Positions 23,461-34,289 of a DNA stretch of 64,000 bases are shown piece after piece. The DNA is from Alopecurus myosuroides (lineage: Eukaryota > Streptophyta > Magnoliopsida > Poales > Poaceae): contig CM054058.1 in the NCBI GenBank assembly GCA_028641055.1, positions 243,274,187 to 243,338,186 of the forward strand, read 5' to 3'. Every line of letters begins with the position of its first letter. The stretch's first letter is position 1. Both the position numbers and the translations under genes were made by a program. The notes under the pieces are model-generated. The model did not search any database. It saw only the letters and a list, made by a program, of their open reading frames with translations, and had not been told where the DNA came from.

Positions 23461-23935
23461 TGTCGTGAGATAATCACGGCAGACGTTACCGGGGGTAACT
23501 TATCTTGGGGCAAGACGACACAGGCGTTTGGGAGAGGGTTTAGCTCAGAGGAAAACATGATGATATGCGATCTGGTAGCCGGCAAGCAAGTCGCCGAGTC
23601 TCCGATCTCAATATATTAATATTAACTCTCGTGTTACACTGGATACTCGATACCTAGCGATACTGCTCGGACTCTTGGGTTACTAAACCTAACCTAGGGG
23701 CCGGCTTATAAAGCATCCGGATCCCTGGCCTGTTCTCCAAGGCCTACTCTGAGTCCTACCCGAACACTGCTTACAAAACCCTAAACTTCCTTACCGGAAC
23801 CCACAATCCGGGTTACCAGGCCTACAATCTTGGGCCTTCTAGAAGCTCCTTTATCCTTAGCCGGGTCTTTGTGCAGCGTCCTTTGGGCCGAGTTACTCCT
23901 TGGCGTTGGGCTACCGGGTTATCATCCCTCCATCA
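23461..23935 (-). repeat. TE3 3' LTR (475 bp)
   Basis: It begins TGTCGTGAGATAATC and ends CCCTCCATCA on the plus strand. A minus-strand TATA (TTTATAAGC) lies near 23714-23705. It is the same length as its partner at 47105-47579, with about 1.5% substitutions and no indels seen. The bases just right of it read, on the minus strand, TCTGGGGACTAC, the polypurine tract. Confidence 0.9.
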
Positions 23936-24323
23936 GTAGTCCCCAGAATAGCTTGGGCTTCACGGGATCCTCCTTGAAGCGCTCGCTATTCCCCGCAAAA
24001 ATATCAAACGTACAAGTCCATAGAGGCTGGGTTAAGGTGCTTTGATAAATAGCTAGGCCTAACTCCAAGGTGGCCATATAATAACCCGGCTTTCTCTAGG
24101 TCCTTCCTTACTTTTTCCGGATCAACGCCCTGACAAAAATGTCAAAGACCCAGCTCACTTTACTCGATAATTGACCCTGATGTTGCGGAGAAGATCTACT
24201 TCTTATCTCTGTCCAGATATCTCGTCCAGCACTTAAAGCGTATCTCACAACATCCGGATAGGTAGCCGTTATCCCGAAATTCCCGGTTCTTGCCCGTTGG
24301 ACTAGGTTTATCCGCCCGCACCC

Positions 24324-24332
24324 TTATAAATA
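24324..24332 (+). promoter_or_regulatory. TATA box of the TE3 antisense gene
   Basis: TTATAAATA lies about 390 bases inside the 3' LTR edge and about 800 bases upstream of the first domain-bearing exon. A leader from about 24355, a GT donor at 24600 and an acceptor ending at 25121 would give one 5' intron. The placement is inferred from sequence only. Confidence 0.5.
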
Positions 24333-24354
24333 GGTACTTAGGGGTTAACCTAAC

Positions 24355-27300
24355 CCCAACGGCTCATTTCCCCCCTTTTCCTCTTCTCTTCCCTTCCGCG
24401 CTCGAGCTCGCAGAGCACCATCACGGAGACCTCACGCGCGTCGCCGGAGCCAATCCGCCGCCGGCTACGCTCTGCCACGATTCGCCCCGCGCCGCCGCCA
24501 AGATCCGCCGCCGCGTCCTCAACCTGCCCGCCGGGAATCGCAAGGGGGCACCAAGACTGCGCCATTTGCCGTCGCCGCGTGCTGCTCCAATCTCCTCCAG
24601 TAAGTTCCTTGTATCCATTAATCCAACCCCGCAATTTTTCGATTTACTCTAGATTAGATCTAGGTCAACCCGCGGGCCACTTTTCCTGTCGCGCCGGATT
24701 AGGTTGCTTAAATGCTCGCTAATTCCTTCAATAGCTTGACTGATGGTCACATACCACTCTCCTATCATCACTAATCATCAACTTCTCCGTAAAATCGTCC
24801 GCAACTTTTTCAATCTAGGTCCATTTCGCTAAAATTTTCCGCGCCTGTCATTGACACCCGGAAAATCCTCTTCTTCCGGCTCTTTTGCTTGTAGTAGATA
24901 CATGGGAAATCACCCGTCCTCCTCAAACACTTTTCAATACGTAAGTACCCAATAGTTTCTATGCTGATACTTAATACCCGGATAACTTGTAATCCTTTGC
25001 ACCGTCCAGCGATACCCGGATACTTCTTATTTTTCATGTCATCGATACTGCTTGCACATACTCGGGTAATTCATGATTCCCGGATCTCATTTCCTGTACC
25101 TCTTTGTCTTGTGCTTCACAGGTTGATCCCATTGCCCCCAAGAAACAAGGGAAGCAGCCAACCAAGGCCAAGACCACCCAGTCCATATCCGCCAACTGGG
25201 CACGATCCATGGTGACAAAGGCCAAGCTAGAAGAGCTGGCCGAGTTGGGGGTTCTCCCCCCTCAGAAGGATATCCACTGAAGGGTGCCGGGTGACGAGAC
25301 CCGGCCCACTCCCGCCGACAATGAGGTAATCTGCTTTGTAGAGCACGTGACTCGGGGATTCCGTCCTCCGGGTCACCCTTTCTTTAGAGAAGTTCTGAGC
25401 CATTATGGCCTCCGGGTATTCGACATAGGGCCTAACTCTATGTTGAATATAACCCATTTCATTGTTCTGTCTGAGTCATACTTGTGCACTCTGCCAAGCT
25501 TGGCTCTCTTTATTGAACTTTTCCAGTGCAAGCCGTGCCGCGAAAGCGGTGACGGAGCACTTCTCACTTGCGGCGGGGTCTCCATCCAACGTCGCAAAAA
25601 TTCTCCCATGCCACCTCTCACACTCAATTCCCACGTCAAACACTGGCAACTCTCATACTTTTACTGCCGAGACACCTCCCCACCCGGCGAAAAGAAGCTT
25701 CCGGGTTACTCGGAGGGCCTCCTCGATATCTCCGAGACCTTCAACGCCTTTGCCCCTGACTCGGACAGGGAGGCAATCCAACCTTTGTTGGATAGAATTG
25801 CTATTCTTTCGGCCCAAGGCCTCGTTGGGCTTAACCTGGTGAAAACTTGGGTTGATTTCCGGATCCAACCCAATTCCATCCGCAAAAAGTTAATGTGCGA
25901 GTACTCGGGGCACACCACGGACGCGCTTCGATACTCCACCCACAGCTTTGCAGCTGGTGACACCAACAAGACTATCAAGGGCTTCTTGACAGAGAAGTTG
26001 GAGGTAATCCAGAATATAGCCGGGTTACAGCCCTTTACGCGCGAGAACCCGGCCCCTGAGGTAAAGATCCGTCTTCCATATTTTTACCTTCACACTTTCC
26101 ACTTGATACAGCTGTTAACCCTCATTCTTATATTTTCATCTCAGGCCGATGATGTCTTTTGGAAGATTGAAACTCCCCCAAACTCTGAAATCCCAGAGGA
26201 GAAAGAAGGCGCCGTTAACTCGGATGAAGGTACATTCCGAGTTTCACTTAGTTTCTTTGGGATCGTTGTTGCTCTTTCTTCATTTTCCGACTGTAAACCT
26301 TGATAATTTTCAGAACAAGAGGACAAGGACGAAGAAGAAGGAACTGAAGGCAAGGTAGAATCCGCAAGCGACGAAGATGAAGCTGAGCCAACGATCAAGG
26401 CCGGAACAAAGAGAAAACCCCGAGGAGTCGTCTTCAAGGTTCCATACCGTTTCCTCACTTCTAAACCATATTCATTTGATAACATGCGCGAGCTAAACCT
26501 GGAGTTATCCCTCTGGTCATACCTGAAGGAATCGCCCATGACCAAGCGCAGAATGACCCGGAATCTTCCGGGTGATGCCGCTCTTAATCCGGGTATTTCG
26601 TCGTCTCCGGCTCGACGTGCTGGTACTCACCTAATCCTTTCTCGAATATCAAAGTTTTTCCAGTTTACCCCTTAGTAGAGTAGCTCCACATCTTACTCGC
26701 TTTGGCGTTTTCAGCTTCGTCTGGGTCTAGCAGTGAGCTCCCCTCAGATTACGTGGTGAATCCCGGGTAAGGTTCTTCTCCTGATGCTCTATCGCCTTTC
26801 CACAATCTTTCCCCAGTCGTATACTAACTGCTTATCTATACTGCTCATAGAGCTACAGTCACCATCAGCGAACAAGAAAACATGGAAACTGATGACCCGG
26901 GTAAAGAGAACCCGTTAGATGATATGACTACCGCAGCTGGCGGAGAAGAACAAGTGCCATTAATAAACCCGACCTATCAAGAAGCCGAGTATCCAATAGC
27001 CTCGCACGCACACGAGGAGGATGAAGCTGCAGCCTTGGGCACGGGAGGAGGAGCACCAGACTCCGATACTCGGACGACCCGGATACCTTCTCCCACCAAG
27101 ACGAGAGCTCCTTCTCCGAGTCTCCAAGATCCCGGATCTTCCAAATTGGGCAACGATACTTTCGATCAGATGATGAGCGCTCTCCTTGCTATGAAGGCCT
27201 CAGAGAGCAGTATGCTGGAGCGTCTGGCAGTGGAGCACCAGGTAATCGTTACTTGATATCTAATAACATCCATCTAGTCCCCAAGTTCTGAGTCTAATTT

Positions 27301-28370
27301 GTCAAAGTTACACTCGGTACTTCTTTCAATACTCGGCCGACTGCGATATCCGATTAGTTTTTAACTTTCCATATCTTTAGGCGCACTCATCTTGGTCCGG
27401 GGAGATTTTGGCCAAGACCAATCAACTCCTGGACACTGAGGTTAAGCTAAGAGAGGCGCTTGAAGCTGAGGTGGCAACCTTGAAAAAGGATGTCGCAAAA
27501 TACAAAGAGAGATACACCACCGTCCAAGCTACGCTGAAGGAGCTATCAGCTCAAATTTCCGACACTTATCGTGTCCTTGTTGGTGAGATTTTGCTTCTTA
27601 CCGGTTCGTGTCTTGGTTTTTTATTTCTTGATACGTGACCCCCGGAATACTTTGAAGTAATCTTTGTGCTGTGTCCTGCAGATTCCAATCTTGCTCCCTC
27701 GGAAGAAAATGATATCCAAAAGATAATGAACTTGAGGAGCGTCCTCTGGAGGTTCTGTGCCGGCACTAAGTGGATCCTGGACGCCATTCAGTGGCCGACT
27801 GAATCGTATCCGGGTATGGAGACCCTACACCATGCATGCTCCACTGTTCCTGCATGGATTGAGCTCTGGAAGCGCTCGTCATGCCGGATTGGCATGACCC
27901 GGGCCTTTATGCTGGCCAAAGCTTACTTTCCCAAATTTGAGCCGGCGAAAGTGATAGCCGGGTTTCCGGAGTTCAAGGCGGATGGCACAAAGTTTGGGGC
28001 TAAGGACTTCAAGGCCGTGCAAGCTGAGGTACGACATTCAGCGACAACTCTTGCCGACAGTATGGATTTGAATAAGTTTATGTCCCCATACGATGCTAAG
28101 GGCAAGGCTGTGATGGAAAACACGCCCGTGCCATTCAATATCCTGGAAAAATGGAACGCTGGCTCGGCCAGGCGAAGGGAGGAAGCTGCGAAGAAGGGGG
28201 CCGATTTGGAATCAGCACCAACTACTTCTACACCAACCGTTCATCCACCTGTTCGTCCTGATGCTGAAATTCCGGATGATGACGCCGCGAATGCTTTTAA
28301 TGATCAAGCTCATGGTCAAGACCCGGAGGACAGGGTTGGAGGTGTGGACCCCACCCGGGAGGCCGAATAG
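24355..28370 (+). pseudogene. TE3 antisense gene: Transposase_28-type protein, about ten exons, one clear stop
   Basis: Proposed exons are leader to 24599, 25122-26060, 26145-26229, 26314-26438, a piece ending near 26621, 26714-26767, 26852-27241, 27381-27579 and 27682-28370, mostly with GT...AG borders. The large second exon carries the Transposase_28 signature: VTRGFRPPGHPFFREVLSHY, DIGPNSMLNITHF, LSYFYCRDTSPPGEKKLPG. Later exons are acidic, then coiled-coil (LREALEAEVATLKKDVAKY), then a helical C-terminal block (NLRSVLWRFCAGTKWI). The only obvious lesion in the domain exon is a TGA at 25278-25280, where relatives appear to have Trp. Otherwise the gene is open throughout and better preserved than its counterparts in TE1 and TE2. 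It runs opposite to gag. Confidence 0.7.
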
Positions 28371-29410
28371 ATTATTATCTGATGTCATCTTGATACTTTG
28401 TTTGCCCGATGCCCTTGTAAAAGCAGATATTCTTTTGATAGTCCGTATGTGCCATTTTGATATTACCATCGCATTATGTAAACATATTGCGAAACTTGTA
28501 ACGGCTTCAAAGCCCTTTGTGGCCTTTGGGTGAACTTGATGCACGTCTGCCTTTAAGCTCGTTTATTCCCGACTTACTTTATGGTTCCGTATGTGAGACT
28601 CGGTTTTCCGGGTCTCGTGGGTTTGACAGGTGGACTTTTCTCCAAGTCCCCAAGTCCCCAAGACCCGGATGTTTAGGTTTTTTGGACGTAGTGACTAAGA
28701 AACTTTGTTTCTTTTTGCGAAATCCCCAGTCCCCAAAGCCCGAAATTCCGGGTATGGGATACGCGGTCATCCAGAGAGAACAAGTTGTCTTGCGCTAAGC
28801 CCGAACCTAGAGCCGTTTCACATAGGTATTGAAGTTATGCTTAATAAACGTTGAGTTTCCGGCTATTAGCCATGTACTCTGCATAACTTGTGGTTTAGAT
28901 GACCCTTTTGACTATCTTGTACTATAAGCCGGCTTTCGCGTGGATATCATGTTGTTACATCTATACGAAAACAGGGTCAGGCAAGTCCCATTGGGCTTCA
29001 TGGCTGATTGTAATCGTAAGCGAGCAAATCATGCCACTTTAGTGCGAGTCACATCGAGCTTAAGTAAGAAAAGTCAAGAAAATTTGGCTCCTTTGTCCGG
29101 TTATAAGATTGCAGCCGTACTCGTTTGCGAGTAATCGGCCCTTATAACTCATAGGCATCAAGGCCGGGTCTTTGAGTTTGTAACTGTGCTATTCAAGCAA
29201 TCAGCCCTCAAGACCTAGATATATGCAACGTTCTTAAGGAAACTGATGTATTGATAACAATAAACGATATTTACCTGTAAGCGAAGTAGAGATCATGACA
29301 AAATAAGGCTTGATAACGCATGTGGAGAAGATATATTGCTTAACCATCTCTTTATTGATACGAGAAAGTTTGGGTCAGCAGGCCGCCTCATTAAAAACCC
29401 TCCAGTCCCC
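28371..29410. other. Noncoding region between antisense gene and RT vestige of TE3
   Basis: There is no credible frame on either strand. It includes short slippage repeats (CAAGTCCCCAAGTCCCCAAG near 28650-28670) and a GGTTTTTAATGAGGC motif on the minus strand near 29400. Motifs of that kind often follow the end of pol in plant retroelements. RNase H and integrase, expected here in a complete relative, are missing. Confidence 0.5.
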
Positions 29411-29494
29411 TTAGGTACCCTGGATAGGAAAAGTGTGCGTCTGAAACATGCTGCCCGTTACATTGTTTAGTTCTTCTTGGGGATCTGTCCGGAA

Positions 29495-29610
29495 CCAACG
29501 TAGTCGATACACATTCTCCACTTGTTGGTCTTTTTTATTATGAGTGCCGGGTTCGCTAGCCAATCCGGGTGAGGCGTTTCCGTGACGCGGGTGGTTGTAA
29601 ACGGTCGTGT
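29495..29610 (-). pseudogene. TE3 reverse-transcriptase vestige
   Basis: On the minus strand, in frame with the gag-protease ORF across the TE4 target duplication, a short stretch reads HPDWLANPALIIKK and KWRMCIDY. This is the first strand pair of a Tat-type RT. The frame then leaves the RT and hits a stop about ten codons later. The linker and roughly 80-100 residues normally preceding this motif are also missing, so deletions lie on both sides. Confidence 0.7.
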
Positions 29611-29615
29611 GACTT
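29611..29615. repeat. TE4 target-site duplication, left copy
   Basis: GACTT directly before the LTR start at 29616. An exact partner lies at 43615-43619. Confidence 0.95.
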
Positions 29616-31610
29616 TGTCGCACCCTGGCTTCTAAGGGATACTCATCGGACGAACTGGATAGCAGGTGCTTGGATTATGGGGCATAACTGCTCCCACGTC
29701 CCAGCTTCCTGGTAGGCCTGCGCTTATGCGCGACAACACAAGCCCTGCTATTCCACCGTCGATGTAAACTATCCACTAGAAGTCATATGCACTACTGTCG
29801 ACGTACTTCATATCAATCACACACGGTACGTCAACAGCTTTGAACGAATGATGATCACAACTTATCTCTAAGACACAAAAGATTGAAATAAGGTTGCAAA
29901 GGGCCTTCACTAAGGCAGAGATAGCAAATACAATCATCCAGAGGACACATGTCCCAACATAGCATTCATTACATCAGCGGAAGCAATCAAAGGTGTCTGG
30001 GTACAGACAGATCCAACAGGCTTAAGAAGCCGGAGAAAATAAAGAAGACGAAGCCCATCCACGTAGGTCCTGGATCCAGCCCTGGTCCAGCTAACTACTC
30101 GTCTGCAGTCTCGTCAAACTCCACGAAGTAGCCATCCTGGTGGTCATCGTAGCCGTAGTCGTACTCTGCGTAAACCACAGCCCCAACGGGGTCAGTACAT
30201 CCAAGTACTGGCAAGCAAGACTCACACTTCATCAAAGAGTTACCCGTCAACACAAGCATAGATGCTTGGGATCAACAGAAGAAATAGGTGATATGAAAGT
30301 TGCTGCTGGCTGCTCTAAACAACTACAGAAGATAACTACAAGTTCCGGCTAACAGAAGAAGATAAGATCGAGGATTGTAACCAACTGAAAGATAACTTCA
30401 ACCAAAACCCATCCTGGATCTCGCCCCTTATCCGAAGAAGCAATCCGAGGATAACTCACACAATTGGATTAGGATGAATCAAGTTATTGTGTGAATAACC
30501 TATTACTAGTCAAGTTATTAATCATTGGGTGAAACATGATTGATCATTATGTTGAAGTTGTCCTGAGTACTTGTTAGCCAGTACTTTCACCAAGTAGTCC
30601 ATAACCGCGGAAAACACGGCTTCTCGAGAAGATTATCCCTACAGGGTTGCACCAATTTGGCCGTACACGTATGAATAACCCGCCAGATGGGACGCCTCCC
30701 ACCAAGCGGGGCACTCAACACAACTCGACTATTCTTCGCATCAAGCCCAAAGCACCTTGGGCGCACGGCTAATCGAGCCCAGAAGAAAATGGACCCTCAT
30801 AGCACTCTAAGAACGTGTCCCCCTATATGCCGACTACAAAAGTTCCACCCTGCGCTGGGCTCGCAAAAACATGCATGCGGCAAATGGAAAACACGAACTA
30901 AATGAGATGATTTGGACGAGATGCGAATCAAATCGAATTGAGGGGGGCGCCCATACTCGCTTCCCACATGCGGGTAGTGCGCTCATCATGGATCAGTAGA
31001 CAAGACCCTTTTCCTATTAGGGTCGACACTAGCAGGCTCCAAAACCTCTCATGGGCCTCCTGCCGGTGCCTTATCATCAAATTATTATTACCATTAGCAA
31101 TTAACAGGATTGATTGATTAACATCGAGCCCCCGGTGCAATAATAAGATAGTAAAAGTAATAACCGACAACAGACTCGAGTAAAAGCAACCCTAAGCATG
31201 CTAGGTAAGACTAAGGCAACAAGCAATGGCTGTAGGTATGGAGGTGAGGCAATATCATTGGTTCAGGGTATCATGTGATAGGTTCGGAGAACAAGCAACG
31301 ATACATAGGGCTAGCAATAGTAGACAAAAGGATAGTATCGACAACAAGTGTGGAAAGGAACTCGATGATTCATGTGAGTGATAACTTGCCTGGAAGCTCA
31401 ACAGCCGGGTACTGAGCTAGATCCTCAGAAGGGGTGCTATAAAGGTCGTCTGTCTCAACGTCGTCGTCTAACCGAGAAGAAGCAAACAGACAATGCAGAA
31501 AAGGTAGACAATCAATACATGGCATAGGTGCACAAACATGGGATGATGCATGTCATGTTAATAGATGCATCAAAGTAACTAGTTGACAAAAGATCACAAT
31601 TTAATTGGAC

Positions 31611-31636
31611 CCATATGCAATGGAAATTGCATATGG
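31611..31636. repeat. Perfect 11-bp inverted repeat (hairpin) in the TE4 3' LTR
   Basis: CCATATGCAAT and ATTGCATATGG flank a four-base GGAA loop. The identical hairpin occurs at 42072-42097 in the other LTR, only about eight bases from the point where that LTR lost about 1.1 kb. Confidence 0.85.
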
Positions 31637-32509
31637 ATGCAAAAGGTTTAGGTTGAAGCAATGATCTACATTTGATTAACAAGTGTAGTTAGTTAAACAT
31701 GATGCATGCATGATGAAAACAATAAGATAACAAGATTAGATGCAATTGGAATGAAGGTTAACAAGTTAAGAAAACATTTATTAAGTTTGGAAAATTTTGG
31801 TTACTTAATGATGTTATACAAGTAGTTGTTGTTTTCATCAATTTAAAGTGTGCAAAACAATTAACAAAATTTATATTTGAAAAGAACATCAAATTTTAGT
31901 TGGATTACATGTTTCAAATATTGAAATTGGAATTTGGATTATTTAATTATGAATTAAACAATATTAACAAGTTTTAATTGAATTTAAAACAAGTTTGAAT
32001 ATTAATTGAATTTTATTTGTTCAAATCATAAATTCAAATTCACATTTGAAAAGTTCACACTTTGATGGTTTGAAAACATATTTTGCATGTTCAAAAATAT
32101 TTTATATTAAACAAGTTATGATTTTATCAAATTTAATTGAATTAAACAAGTAGTAAGTTATTTAGGCAATTTAAATTATTCAAACAATGAAACAAATTTT
32201 ATATTTGAATAGGATATTCAAAGTGGTATGAAAAACATATTTTATTTGCCTTATTTGGAATTAGCATGAATTATTGCAAATTACATTTGAATTATTCAAA
32301 TTTGAATTTTAAATGTATTTTGAAAACTCAAAACAGAACACAAATGGAACAATTGGATAGACAATAAAATTTTGAACAGAAAACATATATAACTTTTATT
32401 TATTAGACTTATAGATTAAAAGTTATTGATTTTTAAAGTTTAGTGCTTTATTCTGCCAATTAAAAGAAATTAGAAATAAAAACAGATTAGTTTTAATCCT
32501 TTTGTTACC

Positions 32510-32538
32510 GTGCAGTGGCCTAGCCACAGCCACTGCAC
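32510..32538. repeat. Perfect 10-bp inverted repeat in the TE4 3' LTR
   Basis: GTGCAGTGGC at 32510-32519 pairs with GCCACTGCAC at 32529-32538 around a nine-base loop. It marks the sharp switch from AT-rich to GC-rich sequence inside R-U5 and is absent from the shortened LTR. Confidence 0.75.
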
Positions 32539-34251
32539 GTGGGCCTGGGGGGCCAGCGTGGACGCCGCGCGCTGGCGTGGCAGGGGAAGCCACTGCCAGG
32601 TGGGGCCGTGCGCGCGAGGAATTTCGCGAAAAAGTTTGCGGCCGCGGGGGATCGATCCCGCGAGCTCGCGGTGCGGGACAGGGAACGGTGCCAGTACGGT
32701 GAGTGAGCGCTAGTTGTCAGGTTCAGAGACGCGAGGAGGTTAACGTTCAGTAACGCGTTAACTGAACCTGACGAACAAACGCTTCCACGACTGACGGAAG
32801 CGAGGTGCTCGCCGGCGATCAACCGTGCTCGCTGCGGGTGGATACGTGCGTACGCAGATGTGATGATGCGTGCACGGATGCGAAGCAACAGAGAGAGGGA
32901 AAAGGCGCACAGTGGGCTCACCAGGAGGTTGGCCGAGGGAGAGCTCGACGGCGACGTACTGACGGCGACGATGACGTTGATGGCGGCGCTGTTCCCGTGC
33001 CCCTCCGTGCGCGATCGGGTGTCCAACACGTAGAAGGGATGGTGGCGGTGCGGTTCCAGTGCTCAAACGACGTCGAGAGGCCCTGCAACGGAGACGAGCT
33101 CCTCGGGTTCAGTTAAGGGCTCCACGGTGGCCGGAGAAAAGGAGAGGACCGCGGCGTCGAACGGAGGCTCACCGGGGTGGTCTCTGGTGTCCAAGGGGGA
33201 GAGGAAGGAGCGGGGTTGCGATTCCCGTAGGCTAGAGGCTAGGTGGGGGTAGAGAGTGGCGGCGCCATGGCGATCTTCAGAGGGGTGGCCGCCGGGTGGT
33301 TGCAGAGAGGGGGAGCTCGACGGGGGGAAGCACTTGGCGGCGGCGGAGCGATGGGACAGGGAAAACCTAGGAGCTAGGGCACCTGCCAGGGCCTAGGGGC
33401 TTCTTATAGAGCCTCGGGCTCGCTGCTGGCCGTCGGAGTTGCCGTACGGCGACGTGGCACGGTGGATCGCCCTGCCGTATGGGGGGAAGACGACTCCGGC
33501 GGCTAACGAACCGGTAAGTTGGCTAGTTGGGCTGGGCCCGCGCGCGCGGGCGATAGGTTGGGCTGGGTAGCGTTAGCTGCCGCGCGCGCTGCAGGTTTTC
33601 TTCTTTTTATTTTTTCTGTTTTACTTTTTTTTTTGCTGAAACAGAATTTGGAAGAATTTGTTAAGGTTTTGGTTAATAAAAATTTCAGAAAAATTAGGTT
33701 AGGCTAATTAGGTAAATAGAAACCATATTCCAAGATTGGATTTCAAAAATTTGAGATTTAAAAAGATGTTTGTTTTTGAATCCAAATTGGAGAATTTTAA
33801 TATTAAAGAAACCTTATTAAAATCAAGCATTTGAATAGGGTTACCCCTAGGGTTTAACAATGATTTAAAGATTAAAAAAATGTGTGGTGAACTTTATGGA
33901 TTCAAAAGGTACTGATTTGAAACTTGGTTTGAATTTGAAATGATTTTAAAATTATTTGATTGGATTAATGGCTTGATTAAACCAACAATTTAATGAGTGC
34001 TCAACATGGAATAAAATGGTTGTTTTTATTTGTTATTTTTATTCCAAAAGTTGTAACAGATCAAGTATGAAAATAGCCATTTGAATTTGTTTGAGTTTGA
34101 TTATGAAAACAAGATAAAACAGATGCAAAACAAATAGTAACAATTGCAACCAAAATAAAACAAATGCAATGAGATGATGACATGATGCATTGCTTGAAAT
34201 AAAACAATAAATCAAACATTCTAAGGGGTATTTCATACTTGGGATGTTACA

Positions 34252-34264
34252 AAACGCCCCCCCT
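34252..34264 (-). promoter_or_regulatory. TE4 polypurine tract
   Basis: The minus strand reads AAGGGGGGGCGTTT immediately before the TGTAACATCCC start of the 3' LTR. This is where plus-strand DNA synthesis would be primed. Confidence 0.75.
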
Positions 34265-34289
34265 TGAAGGAATCGCGCCCCGAGATTCC

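Larger units (their letters stand above)
29616..34251 (-). repeat. TE4 3' LTR (4,636 bp, full length)
   Basis: It begins TGTCGCACCC and ends GATGTTACA on the plus strand. The minus-strand TATA box (CTATAAGAA) near 33411-33402 puts U3 at about 0.85 kb and R-U5 at about 3.7 kb. The part from about 31650 to 32758 is AT-rich, then GC-rich, and is missing from the other LTR. Small ORFs inside (for example 29949-30131 and 30687-30905) recur in both LTRs and show no domain. Confidence 0.93.

Noticed and set aside
24290..24652. 120-codon ORF MPVGLGLSARTL as a separate gene
   Set aside because: It overlaps the TATA box and leader of the TE3 antisense gene and crosses the proposed donor. No domain is seen.
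29949..31170. Small ORFs repeated at 29949-31170 and 40410-41631
   Set aside because: They lie in R-U5 of the TE4 LTR pair. Duplication is due to the LTRs, not to gene conservation, and no domain is visible.
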